Of a stretch of 64,000 bases of DNA, positions 45,753 through 55,274 are shown one piece after another. The notes under the pieces are model-generated. The model was not told the DNA's origin, searched no databases, and saw only the letters and a list, made by a program, of their open reading frames with translations. The stretch is from CBDFKJ01 sp965248805 (GTDB lineage Bacteria > Pseudomonadota > Alphaproteobacteria > UBA6615). Within the stretch, counting starts at the first letter, position 1. Each line of letters opens with the position of its first letter. The position numbers and the translations under genes were made by a program. The DNA lies in assembly GCA_965248805.1 (NCBI GenBank), contig CBDFKJ010000008.1, positions 434,001-498,000 on the forward strand, read 5' to 3'.

Positions 45753-47660
45753 TGCCAGCTCCATGAACCGGCGCCAAATGCGTGCCGCCGCGCCGCCGCC
45801 GGTGACGTTTGCCATCGATGAGCCATCGTCATTGCCCAGCCAGACACCGGCGACGAGGTCACCGGCATAGCCGATGAACCAGGCGTCGCGATTGCCCTGG
45901 CTGGTGCCGGTCTTACCGGCCGCACGGGCGTCGATCTGCGCGGCGGTGCCGGTTCCCCAGGTGACTACCGCGCCCAGCATGTCATCGATGGCCTGGACAT
46001 GCCGGCGGTCGACAACACGGCCGAGTCCGCTCCCCGCGACCTCGTTGGGCCGGTCGCCGTCGCGCTCGCGCACGGCGTGCACCCCGTAGGGACTAACGCC
46101 GAAGCCGCCGCTGGCGATCACCGCATAGGCCCCGGTCAACTCCAGCAATGACACCTCAGCTGCGCCCAACGCGAGGCTTGGATGCGGTTCTAGCTCGGCG
46201 CTGATGCCTAGCCGCCGCGCCAGCGCGATGACGTCACGCCGGCCCACCTGCTCCGTCAGCCGGACAGCGACCGAGTTCAGCGAGCGCGCCAGCGCCTCGC
46301 GCAGAGTGACCTCGCCATAGTAGCGATCGCCGTCGTTGGCCGGTTGCCAGCCGCCGACCGCAACCGGCGTGTCAACGATTCGTGAGTCGGCGTCATATCC
46401 GGCCTCGAGGGCCGCCAGGAAGACGATGGGCTTGAAAGCCGAGCCCGGCTGCCGCATCGACTGGGTCGCCCGATTGAACTGGCTGGTGCGATAGTCGCGG
46501 CCGCCGACCATGGCCACCACCGCGCCGTCGTGACGCATCGCAACAAGCGCCACCTGGCCGGCTTCGGTATCGTCCAAGACCTCGGCGATGGCCGCCTCCG
46601 CCGCCGACTGAAGGCGAGGGTCGAGGGTGGTCTCCACCTGCAGGTCGGCGTCTGCGTGCCCGACATAGCCCGCGACCCGCGTCCGTACCCAATCGGCGAA
46701 GTAGCGCTGGTTGGGAATGGTTGCACTCACACCGCCGCGCCGAACGGCGCCGGCCCGCGCCGCCACCGCCGTCGCGGCCGAAATGTAGCCGGCGTCGACC
46801 ATGGCGCCGAGGACCACACGCGCGCGGTCGTTTGCGGCGGTGGTGTCATGCGCCGGATTGAGGCGCGACGGCGCCTGGACCAGCCCTGCCAGCACGGCCG
46901 CCTCATGCAGAGAGAGTTGCCGTGCCGACTTATCGAAGTAGCGATGCGCCGCCGCGTCGACGCCGAAGGTGCCGGCGCCCATGTAGACCCGATTGAGATA
47001 TATCGTCAGCAATTCGTCCTTGGTGAACCGCGACTCCAGCATCAGCGCCAGGATCGCTTCCTGGACCTTGCGTTTGACCGTGCGGTCGGCAGAGAGAAAC
47101 AGGTTCTTGGCGATCTGCTAGGTTAGCGTGCTGCCGCCTTGGCGCACGCCGCCGGCGCGCAGGTTGACGAGGCTGGCGCGCGCCAGCGCGATCAGGTCGA
47201 TCCCGACATGGTCGTAGAAGCGGCGGTCCTCGATGGCGAGTACGGCCTGCAGCACGTGCGGCGGCAGTTCATGCAACGAAAGAGCCGCGCCATAGACCTC
47301 GCCATAGCTGGCGATGCGCGTGCCGTCAGCGGCGAGCACGCGCAGGCTGGGTTGGCGCGAGGTTGCGCCCAGGCGCGTGATATCGGGAAGGTCCCAGGTG
47401 AGCGCCGCCACCGCCACGCCGCCGATCAACACCGTCCAGATGAGGAACGTTGCGCTCCACTTGACGGCGACGACGAGGCTGCGGCGTAGGGACGGCGTCT
47501 GTTTGCGCTTGGCACGCGTCCGCTTCGGGGCCGGCGCCGTGCGCCGTCGTCGCGGTGGCGGCGCCTTCGGCTTCGGACGCCGCTTCGTCGGCGTCTTGCG
47601 CTGTGTGGGATGTTTGGTGCGCGTCTTGGTCAGCCGCAGTCTCCGTCCCGCCGGCGCTCG
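45741..47660 (-). pseudogene. Bifunctional penicillin-binding protein 1A-type gene with amber codon and no normal start
   Basis: The product would be a class A PBP: a basic N-tail (KRTRAKRKQTPSLRRS), one membrane segment (FLIWTVLIGGVAVAALTW), transglycosylase motifs EDRRFYDHVGIDLIA and GGSTLT-stop-QIAKNLFLS, ESRFTKDELLTIYLNRVYMG, and transpeptidase motifs SMRQPGSAFKPIVFLAAL (SxxK), RSLNSVAVRL (SxN) and KTGTSQGNRDAWF (KTG). The first Gln of GGSTLTQQ is TAG (47118-47120). Between the upstream stop (47661) and GTG 47432 there is no ATG, GTG or TTG in frame, though the tail and helix are encoded there. The 433-residue downstream frame (from 47042) would lack the glycosyltransferase active site. 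Confidence 0.8.
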
Positions 47661-47675
47661 TTAGTGTGAGCGCGC

Positions 47676-50129
47676 CTACACGTCCAGGTTGGCGACCTTC
47701 AGGGCATTGGACTGAATGAAAATGCGTCGCGGCTCGACCACGTCGCCCATCAGCGTCTCGAAGACTTCACCGGCCTGATCGGCGTGCTCGACCCGCACCT
47801 GCAGCAGCGAGCGCACGTTCGGATCCAGAGTCGTTTCCCAAAGCTGCTCGGGGTTCATTTCACCCAAGCCCTTGTAGCGCTGAATGGTCAGACCCTTGCG
47901 CGCGATCTGAAAGATGGTGTCGAGCAGCACCGATGGGCCGGCTATCGGGATTTCCTGCTCCTTGACGACGAGTTTGCCTTGGCCGGCGAAAGCGGCTTGC
48001 AACTCGGAGGTCACTGCGTTGAGCTGGCGCGCCTCAGCACTGGCGATCATTCGCTGGTCGATTGCGTGTCGCTCCGTGACGCCGCGCAGCGTGCGTGTGA
48101 ACAGCAATCCGGCGGCCTCTGTCGCCTCGCCGCGCCAACCGCGCTCCTGGGCCGGCGCCAATGCATCGAGGCGGCCGGCCACATGGGTCGCGGTCTCTGC
48201 CGCCCTGCCCGGCTCGCCCAGCAACGTCGCATCTAGCGCGCCGTGGATCGCGGCCTGCTCGACCACCGCCGGGTTTGCCAGATGCTGGACAAGCGGCGCT
48301 GTCAATTGCCGCATGCGGCGGCACAGATTGAGCAATGCGACCAGATCTGCGCCGGCCAACTGCGCACCATCATGCAGGTGGAAGACTGCGTCTTTGCTGC
48401 CATCCTGCACGAGATATTCCTCGAACGCGCGCTCGTCCTTCAGATAGACCCCCTTGCCCGACCTGGCCACGCGGTACAGCGGCGGCTGCGCGATATACAG
48501 ATGTCCGCGCTCGATCAGCTCGGCCATCTGGCGATAGAAGAACGTTAGCAGCAGGGTGCGGATATGGGCGCCGTCGACGTCGGCGTCGGTCATGATGATG
48601 ACCTTGTGGTAGCGCAGCCTGTCAGGATTGAAGTCCTCGCGCCCGATGCCGGTGCCCAACGCGGCGATGAGTGTGCCGATTTCCGCCGACGACAGCATCT
48701 TGTCGAAGCGCGCGCGCTCGACGTTCAGGATCTTGCCGCGCAACGGCAGGATGGCCTGAGTCGCCCGGTCGCGGCCCTGTTTGGCCGAGCCGCCCGCAGA
48801 ATCGCCCTCGACCAGGAAAATTTCCGCCCGCGCCGGATCGCGCTCCTGACAATCGGCGAGCTTGCCGGGTAGCGAGGCCATGTCGAGGGCGCCTTTGCGC
48901 CGCGTCAGTTCGCGAGCCTTGCGCGCCGCCTCACGTGCCACCGCCGCTTCGATGATCTTGTCGACCACGCGTCGGGCGTCGCCCGGATGCTCCTCGAACC
49001 ATTGGCCCAGCCGGTCGGCCACAACCGAATCGACGATCGGGCGAATTTCCGATGACACCAGCTTGTCCTTGGTCTGGGACGAGAACTTCGGATCGGGCAC
49101 CTTCACCGATAGCACGCAGGTAAGACCTTCGCGGGCGTCGTCGCCGGTCAGCGCCACACGCGCCTTCTTGGCGAGGCCGGATGTGCTCAGATAGCTGTTG
49201 GTGGTGCGCGTCAATGCGGCGCGGAAACCCGCCAGATGCGTGCCGCCGTCGCGCTGCGGAATATTGTTGGTAAAGCACAGCATGGTCTCGTGATAGCTGT
49301 TGGTCCACTGTAGCGCGACCTCGACGGTCACGCCGTCGCGCTCGCCGGTCATGGTGACGATGTTGCCGTGCAGTGCCTGACGGTTGCGGTCGAGGAACAC
49401 GACGAATGCCTCGAGCCCCCCTTCGTAGTGCATTTCGACTTGATTGGGTTCGACCCCGCGGGCGTCGCTCAGTCGCAGCGTTACACCCGAATTGAGGAAC
49501 GCCAGTTCGCGCAGGCGGTGTTCCAGTTGGGCGAACTCGAACTCGGTCATCGAGAACGTCTTCGGCGACGGCAGGAACGTGACCTCTGTGCCGCTGAGTG
49601 GCTTGCCCGCGATCATCGGTGCGCTGCCGACCGAGGTCAGTGCGCCGGTCGGCTCGCCGTCCTCGAAGCGCATCGCATACTCGTTGCCGCTGCGCCATGT
49701 GCGCAGCTGAAGCCAGGTCGACAGCGCGTTGACCACGGACACGCCAACACCGTGCAGGCCGCCCGCAACCTTGTAGGAATTTTGGTCGAACTTCCCGCCG
49801 GCGTGCAGGTGCGTCATGATGACCTGCGCCGCCGACACGCCTTCCTCTTCGTGGATTTCGGTCGGGATGCCGCGGCCGTTGTCGACTACGGTGACGGAGC
49901 CGTCGCCGTTGAGCGTGACCTCGACCGTATCGCAGTGACCGGCGAGGGCCTCGTCGATGGCGTTGTCGACGACTTCGTATACCATATGGTGCAGGCCGGA
50001 TCCGTCATCGGTGTCGCCGATATACATGCCGGGCCGTCGGCGCACCGCGTCCAAGCCGCGCAGCACCTTGATCGCCTCGGCGCCATAGGCCTCGGCTGCG
50101 GTATCTTGCGCGCTCGCGTGCTCAACCAT
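47676..50129 (-). CDS. gyrB: DNA gyrase subunit B
   Basis: 817 residues, complete. The GHKL ATPase contains VLRGLDAVRRRPGMYIGDTD, YEVVDNAIDEALAG and GLHGVGVSVVNALS. The Toprim domain contains EIFLVEGDSAGGSAKQGRDR, ILPLRGKILNVERA and DADVDGAHIRTLLLTFFYR. The C-terminal end has IQRYKGLGEMNPEQLWETTL. With GyrA it introduces negative supercoils. It belongs to the dnaA-dnaN-recF-gyrB block on the minus strand. Confidence 0.98.
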   Translation of the reverse strand: MVEHASAQDTAAEAYGAEAIKVLRGLDAVRRRPGMYIGDTDDGSGLHHMVYEVVDNAIDEALAGHCDTVEVTLNGDGSVTVVDNGRGIPTEIHEEEGVSAAQVIMTHLHAGGKFDQNSYKVAGGLHGVGVSVVNALSTWLQLRTWRSGNEYAMRFEDGEPTGALTSVGSAPMIAGKPLSGTEVTFLPSPKTFSMTEFEFAQLEHRLRELAFLNSGVTLRLSDARGVEPNQVEMHYEGGLEAFVVFLDRNRQALHGNIVTMTGERDGVTVEVALQWTNSYHETMLCFTNNIPQRDGGTHLAGFRAALTRTTNSYLSTSGLAKKARVALTGDDAREGLTCVLSVKVPDPKFSSQTKDKLVSSEIRPIVDSVVADRLGQWFEEHPGDARRVVDKIIEAAVAREAARKARELTRRKGALDMASLPGKLADCQERDPARAEIFLVEGDSAGGSAKQGRDRATQAILPLRGKILNVERARFDKMLSSAEIGTLIAALGTGIGREDFNPDRLRYHKVIIMTDADVDGAHIRTLLLTFFYRQMAELIERGHLYIAQPPLYRVARSGKGVYLKDERAFEEYLVQDGSKDAVFHLHDGAQLAGADLVALLNLCRRMRQLTAPLVQHLANPAVVEQAAIHGALDATLLGEPGRAAETATHVAGRLDALAPAQERGWRGEATEAAGLLFTRTLRGVTERHAIDQRMIASAEARQLNAVTSELQAAFAGQGKLVVKEQEIPIAGPSVLLDTIFQIARKGLTIQRYKGLGEMNPEQLWETTLDPNVRSLLQVRVEHADQAGEVFETLMGDVVEPRRIFIQSNALKVANLDV

Positions 50130-50147
50130 GAGGGATCGTTCCTGCCA

Positions 50148-51356
50148 TCAGTCGATCTCCGCCGCCGTGACGGCGCCGTCCGCCACATCGAAGAACTGCG
50201 CGCGCCCGCTCATCCCGGCGAACAACGCGCGGTCGGTGCCGGTCATCCACGCCTGGGCGCCGAAGTCGCCGAGCGCGGTGTACAGAGCTGTGCGTCGGCG
50301 CTCATCCAGATGCGCGGCGACCTCGTCCAACAAGACGATGGGCGTCGCGCCGGCCTGTTCGCCGAGCAATCGTGCGTGCGCCAGTATGAGGCCCACCAGC
50401 ATGGCTTTCTGCTCACCGGTGGAGCACTGATCGGCCGCCATGGCCGTGTCGAGATTGCGAGCGCGAAAATCGCTGCGATGGGCGCCGTGCTGGGCGCCGC
50501 CGGCCTCGCGGTCGCGCGCCCGGCTGGCTCTCAGAGCGGCGCGCAGGCGTGTCCCCGCGCCCTCCGGCGAGGCCTCCGCCAGCCAATGGTCCAGCGCGCC
50601 GGTCATGGTCAGGCGCAAGTGCGGGAACGACGCGACCGGGGCCGCGTCAGCGTGGTTCAACCGGTCGATCGTCCGTTGCCGTGCCAGCGCGATCTCGATC
50701 CCCTTGGCCGAGATGGTGTCCTCCAACGCGCACAGCCAGTCGTCGTCGGTGACGCCGTTCCGCAACGCGCGGGCGCGCTCGCGCACCGGGTGCTCATAGG
50801 ACGTGACCCGTGTTGCATGGGTCGGATCGGTGCCGAACACGAGCCGATCGAGAAACCGCCGGCGAACGCTGCTGCCGTCGGCGAACAGCCTATCCATTTC
50901 CGGCGTCAACCAGACCACGCTGCAGGCGTCGGCCAGCGCGGCCTGGCCGCGCGCCGGCGCGCCGTCGATCCGCAGCTCGCGGCGATCACCTTCGCCATCG
51001 CTCACCATGCGGCCGATGCCTACGGCGACCTCGCCGGCGGGGCCCGTTAGCCGCGCGGCCACGGCCCAGGCGCACGGCGACGCGTCCGCGCCATCGCGTC
51101 GCGCAAGTTCGGCGATGCGGGCGCGCCTGAGCCCGCGCCCGGGGGCCAGCAGCGACAACGCCTCCAATAGGTTCGTCTTGCCGGCGCCGTTCAGGCCCGT
51201 CAGCACGACCGACCGCCCATCGAGCGCCAGACGCAGACGTACGTAATTGCGAAAGTCCCGAAGATCGAGGCGCGTCACCGCGCTGCCCCGTCCGACCGCC
51301 GCCGACGCCATCTCCGGCCGTACGCCCGGATCTATTGCAAGCAAGGGAGCGCTCAC
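50148..51356 (-). CDS. recF: DNA replication and repair protein RecF
   Basis: 402 residues. Walker A VVLTGLNGAGKTNLLEALSLL is interrupted here for length (GLNGAGKT at residues about 55-62), SMC-like signature STGEQKAMLVGLILAH, and Walker B PIVLLDEVAAHLDERRR. It loads RecA at gapped DNA with RecO and RecR. The GTG start overlaps the dnaN stop (GTGA, 51353-51356). A shorter start would be MASAAVGRG. Confidence 0.93.
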   Translation of the reverse strand: MSAPLLAIDPGVRPEMASAAVGRGSAVTRLDLRDFRNYVRLRLALDGRSVVLTGLNGAGKTNLLEALSLLAPGRGLRRARIAELARRDGADASPCAWAVAARLTGPAGEVAVGIGRMVSDGEGDRRELRIDGAPARGQAALADACSVVWLTPEMDRLFADGSSVRRRFLDRLVFGTDPTHATRVTSYEHPVRERARALRNGVTDDDWLCALEDTISAKGIEIALARQRTIDRLNHADAAPVASFPHLRLTMTGALDHWLAEASPEGAGTRLRAALRASRARDREAGGAQHGAHRSDFRARNLDTAMAADQCSTGEQKAMLVGLILAHARLLGEQAGATPIVLLDEVAAHLDERRRTALYTALGDFGAQAWMTGTDRALFAGMSGRAQFFDVADGAVTAAEID

Positions 51357-52470
51357 ACTCGCATCGGCATCAACACATAGAGCGCGTCATCGTCCGCCGC
51401 GGCGCGCACGATCGCCGGCGATGTAGCGTCGGCGAGGGCTAACCTGGCCAGGTCGTCGTTGATCTGCTGGGTGATATCGAGCAGGTAACGCGCATTGAAG
51501 CCCACCTCCAATGCGTCGCCTTGATAGTCGACCTCCAGCTCCTCGCTGGCGCTGCCATGTTCGGGGCTGGTGGCGCTTAGGGTCGCCACCCCGGGTACCA
51601 GTGCCATCTTCACGGCGCGGCTCTTTTCGGCTGAGATTGTCGATACCCGATCCACCGCTGCATGGAAGGCGCGGCGGTCGACCTCCATGATCTTGTCGTT
51701 GCCGATCGGAATCACGGTTTCGTAGTTGGGAAAAGTGCCGTCGATCAGCTTCGAGGTCAGCACAACTTTGTCGAATCCGACGCGAACTCTGGTGTCGGAC
51801 AGTTCCACCACAACCGCGTCGGAGGAATCTTCAACCAGTTTGCGCATTTCGCCGATCGCCTTGCGCGGGACGATGACACCGGGCAACTCGGCCGCCCCCT
51901 CCGGCACCGGCAATTCCACGCGCGCCAGGCGATGTCCGTCGGTGGCCACCGCGCGCAAGACGCTGCCGGCGTTGTCCAAACTGGCGACATGAAAATAAAT
52001 GCCGTTGAGATAGTACCGCGTCTCCTCGGTGGAGATCGCGAAGCGGGTGCGATCGATGACGCCGCGCAACGTCGCCGCGTCCAGCGTGAACGGTGTGGCA
52101 GATCGCCGCCCGACATCAGCGGGAAGTCCTCCGCTGGCAGGCAGGCCAGCGAAAAGTTGGAGCGCCCGGCGCGAATGGCCAGCTTGCCGTCGGCTGACGC
52201 CTGCAGCCGGACCTCGGCGCCGTCGGGCAGTTTGCGGACGATGTCATGCAGTGTGTGGGCCGAGACGGTTGTGCCGCCGGCCCCGGTCACGTCGGCTGCG
52301 ATGGTCTCGTCGATTTCCAGATCCATGTCGGTCGCGGTGAGCGCCAGCTCGCCGTTCTCGGCGCGCAGCAGGACATTGGCGAGAATAGGGATCGTATTGC
52401 GGCGCTCCACGACGCTATGCACGTGGGCGAGGGCTCTTAGCAGGTTCTCCCGTTCGAGCGTCAGTTCCAT
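51353..52470 (-). pseudogene. dnaN: DNA polymerase III beta clamp, frame broken by one base
   Basis: The sliding clamp (about 372 residues) is present from MELTLERENLLRALAHVHSV to MPMRV, but in two frames. The first ends LACLPAEDFPLMSGGDLPH at about 52100; the second resumes FTLDAATLRGVIDRTRFAIS. Relatives read GDLPHRFTL, so one base of the Arg codon (probably a T in CGTTTC) is missing. All three clamp domains are otherwise well conserved. DnaN is essential, so either this is an assembly error or another copy exists. It lies in the dnaA-dnaN-recF-gyrB block. Confidence 0.9.
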
Positions 52471-52838
52471 ATCCGGCTCACTTATGTTCGATCCGACGTG
52501 CCCATTCTTCAAGGGCCCGGCGCCGCGATCGGTGACACGCAGGGCAGTCTGACAACCGGGTCGAGGGCCCGACGTTGGCCGCCCCGCGTCGCTGTCGGAA
52601 TCCCCCGCGAGACTCGCCGCGCGCAGCCGTAAAACTATACCAAATATTGCGTGATGCCAAAGCGTTCGCTGCAGATGCGCCCGGCCGCGGCGGCGCGTCT
52701 ATGGGCCGGCGCTGGCGCACAAACTGACGCTGGACGCGGCGCTCGGGATGGCGCTGCGCGAAACGGTATCGGAGCTATGAAGGAAGCTGGATGTCATGAC
52801 CGCGGCGCGCGTCCTGACGCGCCGCGGCGAAGGGTGCC
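52471..52838. other. dnaA-dnaN intergenic region
   Basis: 370 bp between the dnaA stop and the dnaN start. No convincing gene or RNA is seen. It probably contains the dnaN promoter; an AT-rich stretch at about 52630-52655 (AAAACTATACCAAATATTG) is the best candidate for it. Confidence 0.4.
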
Positions 52839-54260
52839 TCAGCTGCCCAGTAAGCGGCGCAGCAACTCGACGTTTTCGTCCAATTCCCTGTCCGCGGCAC
52901 GCAATTCCTTAACCCGCTTCACCGCGTGCATGACCGTCGTGTGGTCACGGCCGCCAAACTGGCGGCCAATCTGCGGCAATGACCTGGTGGTCAGTTGCTT
53001 GGACAGAAACATGGCGATCTGGCGCGGACGTGCCACCTCGATGGCGCGCCGCGGCGAATGCATATCCTCGACGCGGATTCCGTAGTGCTTGGCGACACAG
53101 GTCTGGATCGCCTCGATCGTTACGCGGCGGTCTTGGACCGGAAGCAAGTCTTGCAGCATTTCCTGCGCCGCATCGACAGTAATCGGGCGATTGTGGAGGC
53201 TGCTCTGCATGGCGATGCGCGTCAGTGACCCCTCCAGCTCGCGCACGTTCGAGGTGATCTTGTGCGCGAGAAACTCCAGCACCTTCTCAGGGATGGGCTG
53301 CTCGACCTGCTTCGCCTTCATCTGCAGGATCGCCAAACGCAACGCATAGTCGGTGGGGCTGATATCGACCACCAACCCCCAGGACAGCCGCGACCGCAGC
53401 TGATCGGCGATGCCGGACAGGCCTACCGGTGACTTGTCGGCGGATACGATGACCTGCCGATTTTGCTCCACCAACTCGTTGAAGGTATGAATAAATTCAG
53501 CCTGCGTGCCCTGCTTGCCATCGATGAAGTGCACGTCGTCGATCATGAGCACGTCGACGGAGCGCAGCCGGTCCTTAAACGCAATGGCGTTGTTGGCTTT
53601 GGTCGCACTGACGAATTCGGACATGAACCGCTCGGCGGTGATCAGCATCACGTGGCGTTGCGGGAAACGCTTGCGGATCTGCCAAGCGATCGCGTGCATC
53701 AGGTGTGTCTTGCCCAACCCCACCGGCCCGTACAGAAACAATGGATTGAACGTAACGCTTTCGGAATCGGCGGCACGCCGGGCCGCCGCGTGCGCCAGCT
53801 CGTTTGATGTACCGACCACGAAACTCTCGAATGTGAAGCGTCGATTGAAGGCCGCTCCTAGCGTGTCGCGTCGGTCTTGCCCATTTGCGCTCGCGCGGCG
53901 CATGGCCGGAACGACGGAAACCGGTGACTTTGATCCTGCTGGAACCTCAGCCGGCCGCCGCGGTTCGACGATGATCTCCACATCGTCCACGACGGTGCTT
54001 TCCTGGCGCCAGCACTCGGAAAGAGACTGACCGAAACTCTGCTCGACAAAGTCGCGAATGAAGCGGGTCGGTGCGGCGATTCTGACGCAGCGACCGATGA
54101 TTTCCGACAGAGTTAGTCGATTGATCCAGTTGTCGTAAATGCTTTCGCCCAGTTCGCGGCGGAGTGCTCCGCGAACGCGCACCCAGTCGCGCGCGATATC
54201 CGTATCCCCGTGGCCCCACATTGCAGTTGCTTGCCCTTTCGGAATTTGTTGTTCGTGCAT
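52839..54260 (-). CDS. dnaA: Chromosomal replication initiator DnaA
   Basis: 473 residues. Domain I starts WVRVRGALRRELGESIYDNW; the AAA+ domain shows NPLFLYGPVGLGKTHLMHAI (Walker A), VDVLMIDDVHFIDGKQGTQA (Walker B) and the arginine finger region LRSRLSWGLVVDI; domain IV has ARPRQIAMFLSKQLTTRSLP and the signature FGGRDHTTVMHAVKRV. It opens oriC. Complete, and downstream of rpsT on the same strand. Confidence 0.98.
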   Translation of the reverse strand: MHEQQIPKGQATAMWGHGDTDIARDWVRVRGALRRELGESIYDNWINRLTLSEIIGRCVRIAAPTRFIRDFVEQSFGQSLSECWRQESTVVDDVEIIVEPRRPAEVPAGSKSPVSVVPAMRRASANGQDRRDTLGAAFNRRFTFESFVVGTSNELAHAAARRAADSESVTFNPLFLYGPVGLGKTHLMHAIAWQIRKRFPQRHVMLITAERFMSEFVSATKANNAIAFKDRLRSVDVLMIDDVHFIDGKQGTQAEFIHTFNELVEQNRQVIVSADKSPVGLSGIADQLRSRLSWGLVVDISPTDYALRLAILQMKAKQVEQPIPEKVLEFLAHKITSNVRELEGSLTRIAMQSSLHNRPITVDAAQEMLQDLLPVQDRRVTIEAIQTCVAKHYGIRVEDMHSPRRAIEVARPRQIAMFLSKQLTTRSLPQIGRQFGGRDHTTVMHAVKRVKELRAADRELDENVELLRRLLGS

Positions 54261-54814
54261 CCGTACGCACCTCCCGCGTCGGCTATGTTGTGATGGCCGT
54301 CAGCCGCTCGCACTGTGCGCAACGGCTTCGGCGAGATTGGAATGAGATATCCTTTTTCGATGACGCCTCCCCTGCCGTCGGTCGCCGCGAGCCAAGCGAA
54401 ATCCGTTGCCCGCATTGCGTGCTGAAATGCGCGGCCTACTTGGCTAGGTAATTTGTTGCGAATTAACCGAACGACGTGACGAGCGGCAGACTCTATCTGC
54501 GTTTCGCCAAGTTGCTAGTGGTCCTCATTCGAAACAATCGTGCGTCCTGGTCATTGCGGATATTGAGCACCGGCGGCGAATATTGCCTTTACTTGACAGT
54601 TTTCGCCGACGCCTTCCCGCATTTCCATTTGCGATGTGCCGTGACGTTACTTATTGAAGAAACATTGTTTCTCCGGTCCGCCCCGACAAAAACGACAATA
54701 CAAGCGAATAATGACCGACGCAACTGGTCTGTTTAGCGAACAAACAATTCTTATCAGCAATGGATTTTGCGACACACTTGCAGTAGTGGAGTAAAACTAA
54801 AATAGAATCGCGAC
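54261..54814. other. AT-rich region between rpsT and dnaA
   Basis: About 550 bp with no credible gene. It is clearly richer in A and T than its surroundings, especially 54640-54800. It contains a near-perfect inverted repeat AGAAACATTGTTTCT (54658-54672), a possible operator, and one weak DnaA-box-like site TTATCAGCA near 54753. It must hold the dnaA promoter. Evidence for oriC is insufficient: no cluster of DnaA boxes is seen. Confidence 0.45.
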
Positions 54815-55078
54815 TTAGCTCAGTGCCTTGATGTGCCGGTTCAGTCGCGACAATCTGCGCGCCGCCGTGCGCGCATGCAAAATGCCAGCGCGGACGCCGC
54901 GCTGGAGTTCCGGCTGCGCCCGCTGAAACGCATCGCGGGCCGTCGTGCCGTCGCCGCCGGCGATGGCAGCCTCAACTTGTTTGATAAATGTGCGCACGCG
55001 GTTCAGGCGTGATTTGTTGATCACTGTGCGCCGCGCATTGCGGCGGATTCGCTTCTTCGCGGATTGGTGGTGAGCCAT
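54815..55078 (-). CDS. rpsT: 30S ribosomal protein S20
   Basis: 87 residues, Lys/Arg-rich: MAHHQSAKKRIRRNARRTVI, NKSRLNRVRTFIKQVEAAIA and ILHARTAARRLSRLNRHIKA. It binds 16S rRNA early in 30S assembly. Length is normal. Its position between enoyl-CoA hydratase and dnaA is the usual order in this group. Confidence 0.97.
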   Translation of the reverse strand: MAHHQSAKKRIRRNARRTVINKSRLNRVRTFIKQVEAAIAGGDGTTARDAFQRAQPELQRGVRAGILHARTAARRLSRLNRHIKALS

Positions 55079-55274
55079 TTTTATATAGTCTCCGATCTCT
55101 CAGGCAGGGCGCGCTTATAGCCAGCGCCCGAGAGCAGGTCAAGGCAAGCCCGGCCCGCTGGCACCAGGGGCTCAGCGATTGTTGAACCGCGGCTCCCGTT
55201 TTTCGTTGAACGCCGCCATGCCCTCCCGCCGATCCTCGGTTGCGAAAAGGGACTGGAACGCCCGACGTTCGAAC

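Noticed and set aside
47112..47126. TAG read as an amino acid in the PBP gene
   Set aside because: No recoding signal is visible, and the same gene also lacks a usable start codon, so plain inactivation is simpler.
49368..51050. A 560-codon open frame on the plus strand opposite gyrB and recF
   Set aside because: It is the complement shadow of two well-recognised genes in GC-rich DNA; the protein has no family pattern.
54261..54814. oriC beside dnaA
   Set aside because: Only one poor DnaA-box-like site is found, and in many alphaproteobacteria the origin is not next to dnaA. AT-richness alone is not enough.
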